From: an uncultured Bacteroidales bacterium
GTDB taxonomy: Bacteria > Bacteroidota > Bacteroidia > Bacteroidales > UBA932
Direction: 5' to 3'
Assembly (NCBI GenBank): GCA_934702165.1
Contig: CAKUYG010000073.1
Coordinates: 1 to 9,506 of the forward strand
Length of the DNA stretch: 9,506 nt
In this document: in pieces, positions 1 through 5,310 of the stretch
How positions within the stretch are numbered: position 1 is the first letter of the stretch
Layout: each line of letters opens with the position of its first letter
Translations under genes and position numbers: made by a program
The notes under the pieces: generated by a model
Told to the model about the DNA's origin: nothing
Database searches by the model: none
The model's input: only the letters and a program-made list of their open reading frames with translations

Positions 1-831
1 CATGGCTGCGAAGGTGGCGTGAGGGTATTCCTGGGAGCAGTAGCCTCCTATGCGGAAGCGCGGGTGCCCTTGGTCTTCACCCTTGTACGGAGTCTCGGGG
101 AAGACTCCGCGGAATTTCGCGATGATGCTGTCCTGCGGTACGATGAGTTCGGCGTGCGGGATGGTGGTAGGATACCAGAGGAAGAACGGTTTACCGTCCT
201 TTACGGAGGCTTCCATGAACTTCAGGGCCTCATCATGTATCAGGTCGGCTGAGTAGGTTCCTTCTCCGTAAGGGATGCTGTCCACATTGTCCTTGAGTAT
301 CACCTTCTCCCGGTTGTCCCAGAGGTGGTCGGGGTAGTAGCTGTGGGCGAGTGTCTGGCAGTTGTAGCCGTAGAACTTGTCCACCCCCTGCTCGTTCGGG
401 TCACCGGTGGATGCGACAGGGCCGAGCCCCCATTTGCCGAAGGCTCCCGTGGCGTAGCCTGCGTCCTTGAAGTCGTGGAAGATGGTCTGTGCGCCCTCCG
501 GGAGCGGGAACTGCCCTTCCGGGGGGACTTTAAGGTTGCCGCGGATATATGTGTGTCCGCTGTGCGTGCCGGTCACAAGGCACGAACGGGACGGGGCGCT
601 CACCGTGGTGCCGGAGTAGCACTGTGTGAAGCGGAGGCCGTTGCCGGCTATGGCATCGATGTTGGGTGTGCTGAAGAGCTGCTGTCCGTAGCAGCTGAGG
701 TCTCCCCAGCCGAGGTCGTCGGCGAGGATGAACACCACGTTGGGCTTGGTCTGTACTTTTCCGCTCTGCCCGCAGCCGGCTATGGCTGTGCCGGCGGCAA
801 TGGCGGCTCCGAGTTTTGTGATTTTACTCAT
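1..831 (-). CDS. Ser-type sulfatase lipoprotein (family S1-like), 3' part missing
   Basis: Hydrolyses sulfate esters, probably on sulfated glycans, at the cell envelope; the exact substrate cannot be read from sequence. 277 residues are visible from the start codon, and the C-terminal part lies beyond the left edge. The N-terminus has a hydrophobic stretch ending in a lipobox (IAGC, Cys20), so a lipoprotein is likely. VVFILADDLGWGD (about residues 32-44) supplies the metal-binding Asp pair D38/D39. The sulfatase signature is SAPSR, with Ser78 as the residue expected to become formylglycine, followed by LVTG. The second signature is GYATGAFGKWGLG (125-137, Lys133). A conserved PHA with His226 follows. 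A Ser at position 78 means maturation by an anaerobic sulfatase-maturating radical-SAM enzyme, which is not in this window. The ATG overlaps the stop of the upstream dipeptidase gene (TAATG), which fixes the start and suggests translational coupling. Subfamily assignment is not possible from the N-terminal half alone. Confidence 0.95.
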   Translation of the reverse strand, partial: MSKITKLGAAIAAGTAIAGCGQSGKVQTKPNVVFILADDLGWGDLSCYGQQLFSTPNIDAIAGNGLRFTQCYSGTTVSAPSRSCLVTGTHSGHTYIRGNLKVPPEGQFPLPEGAQTIFHDFKDAGYATGAFGKWGLGPVASTGDPNEQGVDKFYGYNCQTLAHSYYPDHLWDNREKVILKDNVDSIPYGEGTYSADLIHDEALKFMEASVKDGKPFFLWYPTTIPHAELIVPQDSIIAKFRGVFPETPYKGEDQGHPRFRIGGYCSQEYPHATFAAM

Positions 832-2528
832 TATTTTGATTCAAGTGTTTTTCCGTTGTCTTTTGCTACAGCCTCTTTCCATTTCTCGGTATATCCCGGC
901 TGGGTGAGACCGGCTGGGATGCCCTTTGAATAAGGGGAGTGAAGGAAATTGCCCTCTGCGTCCTGGGCTTTGACATTGCCGTCGATGAACTTGACGAGCA
1001 GCATCTCTTCCAGTTTTGTCCAGTCGGAGAACTGTCTCTGGGCCGTGCTGACAGAGTATTCGGTAAGGAGCCTGATGGCTTTGCTGCGCTTCCCCCCGTC
1101 GAGCATGGCCACCGCCTTGCGGTCCATTTCCGGTATGGCTACCGTCATCTGGTGGTTTTCGAACTTGTCCGCCGCCCCGCGAACTACCGGGGCCATCTGG
1201 TTGTACATCTTGTAGCAGGCGTTGGCTACGCGGTTGCACATCCAGAACTGGGAGGTGGAGCTGTAGTGGAGCATGTCTCCGTTGCCCTCGCTAAGACATT
1301 CCGGGACTTCACTGGCATTGACATATATAGGGGTGAGGTATGATGTGGCGGCATCGTCGCAGCCGAACCAGATGAGGGCGCCGACTTCGTCCGGGAGGTA
1401 CCCGCGTGACTGCGCTACGAACCAGAATCCGGTCTGCTGCGTGGCGATGGCCCTCTCGTTGACGTAGGTCTTGCCGTCATACTCGAAGCTCATCGGCCTC
1501 CAGCGGTAAGGCAGGGCGTTGCCGCCCGCTCCGATGTCGGTGGTCATGTCCATAGGGGTGCCCTCGAAGTGGTCTCGCATCACATCGGCCACGTCTTTCA
1601 TCGTGATTTTTCTGGACGGCTTGATGAAGAGCGGCATCTCTCCCGTGAGGTCGTATCCCATGGCGTAGTCTGTCCAGTCTGCGGCGGGGCGTGTCGTAAG
1701 GTTGCCGTCTTCGGATGTGTAGGTGAAGCTGCCGTCTCCGAGGATGTTGAATGCGGCCCAGGCCCTGGCTTCGCAGGCGCGGGCGCCGCTGAAATCGAGC
1801 GGGTTGTAGGCGTCGCGGAAGCTGAAGTCCTTGTCCTCTCCGCTGAACCAGCCTTTTTCGCGCGCGAAGCTGATCACGTCAGGGGCGTAGAGGCAGTTCT
1901 CCGGGTCGTTGAGCGGGAATCGGGTGATGCGTGCCTGATTGGCGTGCGCGCAGATGTACCCGTCAGGGATGCGCCTTGCGACCCAGACGATGCCCTTGTT
2001 GCCCTTTCCCTTGCCGACAAGGTCCATCACCCAGGCCTCCTTGGTGTCGGCGATGGAGAAAGTCTCGCCCTCGGACGGGTAGCCGTAAGTGTTGGCCAGG
2101 GAAACTATCGTCTCTATGGCTTCGCGGGCGGTGCGTGCCCTCTGGAGGGTTACGTAGATCAATGAACCATAATCCATTATCCCTTCCGGATCGGCCTGCT
2201 CCTCGCGTCCGCCCCAGGTGGTCTCGGCGATGATGAGCTGGTGCTCGTTCATGTTGCCCATGGTCTGATATGTCTTGGCAATCTGGGAGATCTGCCCGAG
2301 CGGCTTCTGGGTGTCCCATTCGTAGATGTCCAGCATGCTGCCCGGCTTGAAGCGTCCGGCAGGCGTGAAGTAGAGCTCTCCATAGAGAAGGTGCGAGTCT
2401 GCGGCGTATGAGACCATGCAGGAGCCGTCGGCGCTCGCGCCCGCCGTGATGATGACGTTGGTGCAGGCTTCGGCGCGGCTCGCATTGAGCAGCATAGCCA
2501 AAAGCAAGAGTGGCAGAATTTTTCTCAT
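831..2528 (-). CDS. Secreted C69-family dipeptidase (Ntn hydrolase, PepD-like)
   Basis: Cleaves dipeptides or short peptides; family C69 enzymes are N-terminal-nucleophile hydrolases. The protein has 565 residues. A signal peptide (MRKILPLLLLAMLL...) ends at ASRAEA, directly before Cys22 in CTNVIITAGASADGS. In this family that Cys becomes the N-terminal catalytic nucleophile after processing. Further family signatures are the HLLYGELYF region near residue 46, VWVARRIPDGYICAHANQAR (about 180-200), NPLDFSGARACEARAW (about 245-260) and ATQQTGFWFVAQSRGYLPDE (about 365-385). It is the first gene of a leftward operon; the sulfatase start overlaps its stop by 1 nt. A -7-like promoter box lies about 40 nt upstream. 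Location is probably periplasmic or exported. Family assignment is confident; peptide specificity is unknown. Confidence 0.95.
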   Translation of the reverse strand: MRKILPLLLLAMLLNASRAEACTNVIITAGASADGSCMVSYAADSHLLYGELYFTPAGRFKPGSMLDIYEWDTQKPLGQISQIAKTYQTMGNMNEHQLIIAETTWGGREEQADPEGIMDYGSLIYVTLQRARTAREAIETIVSLANTYGYPSEGETFSIADTKEAWVMDLVGKGKGNKGIVWVARRIPDGYICAHANQARITRFPLNDPENCLYAPDVISFAREKGWFSGEDKDFSFRDAYNPLDFSGARACEARAWAAFNILGDGSFTYTSEDGNLTTRPAADWTDYAMGYDLTGEMPLFIKPSRKITMKDVADVMRDHFEGTPMDMTTDIGAGGNALPYRWRPMSFEYDGKTYVNERAIATQQTGFWFVAQSRGYLPDEVGALIWFGCDDAATSYLTPIYVNASEVPECLSEGNGDMLHYSSTSQFWMCNRVANACYKMYNQMAPVVRGAADKFENHQMTVAIPEMDRKAVAMLDGGKRSKAIRLLTEYSVSTAQRQFSDWTKLEEMLLVKFIDGNVKAQDAEGNFLHSPYSKGIPAGLTQPGYTEKWKEAVAKDNGKTLESK

Positions 2529-2544
2529 TTTATCTTTTCTTTAT

Positions 2545-2552
2545 TAAATTTG
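2545..2552 (+). promoter_or_regulatory. Bacteroidetes-type -7 box for the small protein-pheS operon
   Basis: TAAATTTG matches the Bacteroides -7 consensus TAnnTTTG exactly. It sits 22 nt before the ATG at 2575, which would give a leader of roughly 15-20 nt. No good -33 TTTG is present; the region upstream is only T-rich. Treat as a candidate. Confidence 0.45.
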
Positions 2553-2567
2553 CGGTTTGACAAGATA

Positions 2568-2575
2568 CAAATCTA
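2568..2575 (-). promoter_or_regulatory. Bacteroidetes-type -7 box for the dipeptidase-sulfatase operon
   Basis: The plus-strand string CAAATCTA reads TAGATTTG on the minus strand, an exact match to TAnnTTTG. It lies 39 nt upstream of the dipeptidase ATG (2528) and its last base is the A of the divergent gene's ATG. A -33 TTTG is not evident; upstream sequence on this strand falls inside the coding start of the small protein. Confidence 0.4.
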
Positions 2576-2976
2576 TGAAATTTTTTGGGATTATCATTTT
2601 GTTGTGCTTGCCTATCTGCCTCTCGGCCCAGCAGAGCCAGACTGACCCTGAGAAGGAAGAGAAGCAGATGCGGACGGCGATAGACTCTCAGATAGAGACA
2701 TATACCAGGACTCTGAAACTTGAGGACTGGCAGGTTTTCTATCTGGACTCCATCATGACCCATGACTACACAGCGATGAGGGATGAGGTGAAGTCGCTGA
2801 GCGAAGCGAAGGTGGGCAATGCCGATGCCTACCAGATGGTGCAGGACAAATGGATGGAGAAGATGTATCAGGCCTTCGACAAGGTTCTGGACCGCGACCA
2901 GTGGGCCAAGTACCAGAAGTCCGGGGCCGGAAGGGACAAGAAAGCCCGCGACAAGCGTGCCGCTAAAAGAAGATAG
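2575..2976 (+). CDS. Small secreted helical protein of unknown function
   Basis: I do not recognise this gene with confidence. It encodes 133 residues. The N-terminus is a clear signal peptide (MKFFGIIILLCLPICLSA, then QQSQ), so the product is probably periplasmic. The mature part is highly charged and looks all-helical: an acidic/basic start (DPEKEEKQMR), a middle with LKLEDWQVFYLDSIM (about 49-63), a helix containing MVQDKWMEKMYQAFDKVLDRDQW (about 91-113), and a strongly basic tail (GAGRDKKARDKRAAKRR). The build faintly recalls periplasmic Spy/CpxP-like helical proteins, but no LTxxQ repeat is seen, so this is only a resemblance. The ATG at 2575 is preferred over an in-frame TTG at 2557, because it puts the signal peptide right at the N-terminus and leaves room for a leader. 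pheS starts 3 nt after its stop, so the two are almost certainly cotranscribed. Confidence 0.85.
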   Translation: MKFFGIIILLCLPICLSAQQSQTDPEKEEKQMRTAIDSQIETYTRTLKLEDWQVFYLDSIMTHDYTAMRDEVKSLSEAKVGNADAYQMVQDKWMEKMYQAFDKVLDRDQWAKYQKSGAGRDKKARDKRAAKRR

Positions 2977-2979
2977 ATT

Positions 2980-4017
2980 ATGAACAGAGAAGATATAGAC
3001 AAGGTCCTCTCCGAGCTCTCGGAGCTGAAGTGCAGGACCCAGAAGGAAGTCGAGGAGGCGCGGGTGCGTTTCCTTGGCAAAAAAGGCGTAATCACCGCAC
3101 TCTTTGATGAGTTCCGTGTGGTGGACAAGGAGAAGAAGAAGGAGTTCGGGCGGACGCTCAACGAACTCAAGCAGGCCGCTCTCTCCAAGATCGAGGAGCT
3201 CCGAGACAGCGTGTCTGAAGACGGCGCGGCCGAGGGGAGCAAAGACGACCTTTCGATGCCCGGGGACCCGTACAAGCTCGGTTCGAGGCATCCTGTGTCT
3301 ATCGTCCGTCAGGAGATCGTGGACATCTTCCGCAAGTTCGGGTATGATGTCGCCGAGGGACCGGAGATCGAGGATGACTACCATGTCTTCGAGGCTCTGA
3401 ACTTTCCGCCGAACCATCCGGCCCGTGATATGCAGGACACGTTCTTCGTGTCTACGGGGCATCCCAATCCGCTGCTTCTCCGCACACATACCTCAAGCGT
3501 GCAGGTGCGCACCATGGAGTCCCAGAAAGTCCCTATCAGGGTCGTGTGTCCTGGAAGAGTGTTCCGCAACGAGGCCATCAGCGCCCGCGCACACTGCATC
3601 TTCCACCAGATAGAAGGTCTCTATATAGATGAGGGTGTGACGTTTGCGGATCTCAAGCAGGCCATCCTTCTGTTCGCCCGCGAGATGTTCGGGCCGGAGA
3701 CACAGATCCGTATGCGCCCGTCGTATTTCCCGTTCACCGAGCCTTCCGCCGAAGTTGACGTGAGCTGCAACATCTGCCACGGCAAGGGGTGCAACATCTG
3801 CAAGGGTACCGGTTGGCTTGAGATTCTCGGCTGCGGCATGGTTGACCCGAATGTCCTCAAGGCCAGCGGTATAGACCCTGAGAAGTACAGCGGATTCGCT
3901 TTTGGCATGGGGCTTGAACGCATCGCGATGCTCAAGTGGAGGGTCAACGATCTCCGCCACTACTTCGAAAACGACATGCGCTTCCTCAAGGAGTTTGACT
4001 CCGCTCCGGAAGTTTAG
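2980..4017 (+). CDS. pheS: Phenylalanine-tRNA ligase alpha subunit
   Basis: Catalytic subunit of the alpha2-beta2 cytoplasmic enzyme that charges tRNA-Phe. The length, 345 residues, is normal. Residues 1-85 form the N-terminal coiled-coil tRNA-binding arm, rich in Lys/Glu. The class II core begins near LGSRHPVS (about residue 101). FRNEAISARAHCIFHQIEGL (195-214) is motif 2 with its Arg (R196) and FHQIEG. FGMGLERIAML (308-318) is motif 3 with Arg314, and the protein ends in the usual DLRHYFENDMRFLKEF. A four-Cys insert, C263-x2-C266-x4-C271-x2-C274, sits between the FTEPSAEVDV and GWLEILGCGMV blocks and resembles a small metal-binding knuckle; I know this form from Bacteroidetes PheS. pheT is not in the window, so the two subunit genes are unlinked here. 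The gene follows the small secreted protein by 3 nt and is followed by a hairpin. Confidence 0.98.
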   Translation: MNREDIDKVLSELSELKCRTQKEVEEARVRFLGKKGVITALFDEFRVVDKEKKKEFGRTLNELKQAALSKIEELRDSVSEDGAAEGSKDDLSMPGDPYKLGSRHPVSIVRQEIVDIFRKFGYDVAEGPEIEDDYHVFEALNFPPNHPARDMQDTFFVSTGHPNPLLLRTHTSSVQVRTMESQKVPIRVVCPGRVFRNEAISARAHCIFHQIEGLYIDEGVTFADLKQAILLFAREMFGPETQIRMRPSYFPFTEPSAEVDVSCNICHGKGCNICKGTGWLEILGCGMVDPNVLKASGIDPEKYSGFAFGMGLERIAMLKWRVNDLRHYFENDMRFLKEFDSAPEV

Positions 4018-4023
4018 ATTTAT

Positions 4024-4053
4024 AGGGTCCCGCCCGTTGACGGGGCGGGCCCT
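4024..4053 (+). terminator. GC-rich hairpin after pheS, probable leaky terminator
   Basis: AGGG-T-CCCGCCC (4024-4035) pairs with GGGCGGG-CCCT (4043-4053): an 11-bp stem with one bulged T (4028) and a 7-nt loop. The following TGTGTTCTTG is only moderately U-rich, so termination is likely incomplete. It ends exactly where the candidate preQ1 element begins, and only 32 nt separate it from the transporter start. Readthrough from pheS, or a promoter at the very end of pheS, must therefore feed the next genes. Confidence 0.55.
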
Positions 4054-4082
4054 GTGTTCTTGAAACCACGTTAAAAAACAAG
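4053..4082 (+). promoter_or_regulatory. Candidate preQ1-I riboswitch upstream of yhhQ-queF
   Basis: Read against the preQ1-I fold (T. tengcongensis numbering), the parts appear in order. P1 is G4054-U-G4056 pairing with C4067-A-C4069, plus a U4053-G4070 wobble. The loop is exactly 10 nt, from U4057 to C4066. P2 is a pseudoknot of CUUG (4059-4062) with CAAG (4079-4082). GUUAAAAAA (4070-4078) is the A-rich strand. Positions that contact the ligand in known structures are all kept: U6 (4057), G11-C30 (4062-4079), C15 (4066), the G5-C16 pair (4056-4067) and A29 (4078). The 3' strand of P2 ends 3 nt before the ATG of the transporter, so ligand binding should block ribosome access, a translational off switch. 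Known: this class senses preQ1 and precedes queuosine synthesis or transport genes. The weak point is P1, with only 3 Watson-Crick pairs against the usual 5; stacking on the hairpin at 4024-4053 may compensate. Confidence 0.68.
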
Positions 4083-4085
4083 AAA

Positions 4086-4781
4086 ATGTCAAAAAAATTC
4101 AGCACCAGATTCCTGGTGATGGCGGTTCTGTTTTCGGTCTGCCTGATCACCTCAAATTTCTTTGTTCCACGCGTATGGCAGGTGGGTCACCTGCCGTTGC
4201 AGCTGTCGGGGGCGGTACTCCTGTTCCCCGTTTCCTACATCCTCAACGACTGCCTCACGGAGGTCTACGGTTACCGAAAGTCGAGGCTTGTCATCTTCCT
4301 GGCTTTTGCCTTGAGCGCTTTCGTGGCTTTGATGTCCACCCTTGTCTGCCTGCTTCCGCCCCCGATCGAAGAGGGCAGCCGGGTAGTGGCGGACAGTTTC
4401 GATTCGCTGTTCATGATGGTTCCGAAGACCACGGTCGCATCGCTGCTGGCTTTTGTGCTCGGATCCAATTTCAACGCGTTCATCATGAGTAAGATGAAGG
4501 TAGCCTCGCAGGGTAAGGCTTTTTGGCTGAGGGCCATTGTGTCTTCTCTGGGAGGGGAACTTCTGGACTCCTGCATCTTCTGCCCGATTGCGTTCTGGGG
4601 GATAATGAGCCCGAAGGCGATACTCGGGATCATCCTCACCCAGGTCTGCGTCAAGACGCTCTACGAATTGATAGTCCTGCCGCTCACTTCGCTGATAGTC
4701 AAGCGCCTTAAGCAGAAGGAAGGGGAGGATACCTACGATGTCAACATTTCTTATAACCCTTTCAGATTGTCAGATATATGA
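4086..4781 (+). CDS. yhhQ: Queuosine precursor (preQ0/preQ1) transporter, YhhQ family
   Basis: Inner-membrane carrier of the YhhQ/COG1738 family, which imports queuosine precursors such as preQ0 and preQ1. It has 231 residues with about six hydrophobic segments: near 8-26, 37-55, 68-92, 112-131, 148-173 and 177-204. Family motifs are [20 protein letters not shown] (47-66), with the ND...TEVYGY core, and [20 protein letters not shown] (153-172), with the E-x-x-D and IAFWG core. The C-terminus is a polar cytoplasmic tail. The ATG is preceded by A-rich sequence (AAAAAACAAGAAA) that doubles as the 3' half of the candidate riboswitch. Its stop overlaps the queF start as ATGA, so the two are coupled. 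The pairing with queF supports a role in precursor uptake rather than another substrate. Which precursor it prefers is inferred, not visible. Confidence 0.92.
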   Translation: MSKKFSTRFLVMAVLFSVCLITSNFFVPRVWQVGHLPLQLSGAVLLFPVSYILNDCLTEVYGYRKSRLVIFLAFALSAFVALMSTLVCLLPPPIEEGSRVVADSFDSLFMMVPKTTVASLLAFVLGSNFNAFIMSKMKVASQGKAFWLRAIVSSLGGELLDSCIFCPIAFWGIMSPKAILGIILTQVCVKTLYELIVLPLTSLIVKRLKQKEGEDTYDVNISYNPFRLSDI

Positions 4782-5236
4782 GTGACAGAAGCAATGAAGG
4801 CCTGTCCGCCCTCGGGCGGAAGACCAGATATAGGGATGATTACGCCCCCGAGGTCCTGGAAACCTTCGTCAACAAGCACCAGGGCAACGACTATTGGGTG
4901 AGGTTCAACTGTCCCGAGTTCACGTCATTATGCCCTATCACAGGGCAGCCCGATTTCGCCGAGATACGGATAAGCTACATCCCGGACGTGAAGATGGTGG
5001 AGAGCAAGAGTCTCAAACTCTATCTCTTCAGTTTCCGCAACCACGGGGATTTCCACGAGGACTGTGTCAACATCATCATGAAGGACCTGATCACACTGAT
5101 GGATCCCAAGTACATAGAGGTGACAGGACTCTTCACCCCTCGCGGGGGGATATCCATCTATCCTTATGCCAATTACGGGCGTCCCGGGACCAGATATGAG
5201 GCTTTGGCGGAGAGCCGCTTCGCCTCGCACGAGTAA
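4778..5236 (+). CDS. queF: NADPH-dependent preQ0 reductase
   Basis: Reduces the nitrile of preQ0 (7-cyano-7-deazaguanine) to the amine preQ1, the last step before tRNA insertion by Tgt in queuosine synthesis; cytoplasmic. 152 residues, the short single-domain type (B. subtilis-like, T-fold). The catalytic Cys52 and Asp59 lie in [13 protein letters not shown] (48-60). The QueF NADPH-binding motif is ESKSLKLY (75-82), and His93-Glu94 in [10 protein letters not shown] binds the substrate. All four residues are offset by 3 from the B. subtilis enzyme (C55, D62, H96, E97), so the active site is intact. The start overlaps the yhhQ stop by 4 nt (ATGA). No queC, queD, queE or tgt is in the window. 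A short hairpin follows 25 nt after the stop. Confidence 0.97.
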   Translation: MSDRSNEGLSALGRKTRYRDDYAPEVLETFVNKHQGNDYWVRFNCPEFTSLCPITGQPDFAEIRISYIPDVKMVESKSLKLYLFSFRNHGDFHEDCVNIIMKDLITLMDPKYIEVTGLFTPRGGISIYPYANYGRPGTRYEALAESRFASHE

Positions 5237-5261
5237 GTTTCATCGTTTTTTCGTATATTGC

Positions 5262-5304
5262 TCCCCGGCTTGGCCTTTGTGCTGTGCCGGGGATTTAGTT
5301 ATTG
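5262..5304 (+). terminator. Hairpin after queF, possible weak terminator
   Basis: TCCCCGGC (5262-5269) pairs with GCCGGGGA (5286-5293), an 8-bp stem with a 16-nt loop, followed by TTTAGTTATTG. The large loop and broken U-run make it a modest terminator. It could equally be a leader structure of the peptidase gene, whose ATG is 17 nt after the stem. I could not find a convincing TTTG/TAnnTTTG promoter pair in the 74-bp gap; TATATTG at 5254-5260 is a one-base-short -7 match. Confidence 0.45.
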
Positions 5305-5310
5305 TATTAT

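Noticed and set aside
325..933. 202-codon plus-strand open frame over the sulfatase start
   Set aside because: Antisense to the sulfatase signatures and to the end of the dipeptidase gene; it has no family resemblance and results from high-GC codon bias.
1569..2165. 198-codon plus-strand open frame inside the dipeptidase gene
   Set aside because: Antisense to conserved C69 motifs and shows no recognisable protein features.
2455..2470. Cys22 of the dipeptidase as a lipobox
   Set aside because: The residues before it (RAEA) do not fit a lipobox, while Cys at this place followed by TNV is the C69 catalytic nucleophile.
2557..2574. TTG start adding six residues to the small secreted protein
   Set aside because: It would place charged residues before the signal peptide and sit almost at the predicted transcription start; the ATG at 2575 fits better.
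2529..2979. Phe attenuator or T-box upstream of pheS
   Set aside because: There is no Phe-rich leader peptide followed by alternative stems and no T-box sequence; the upstream gene is a normal secreted protein.
2530..3489. 319-codon open frame on the minus strand, antisense to the small protein and pheS
   Set aside because: It lies fully opposite two well-supported genes, has no signal or domain, and its residue pattern (Leu/His/Val runs) is what the reverse of a Lys/Glu-rich coding sequence gives.
3493..4092. 199-codon minus-strand open frame over the 3' end of pheS
   Set aside because: Antisense to PheS motifs 2 and 3; its start would lie in the yhhQ start region.
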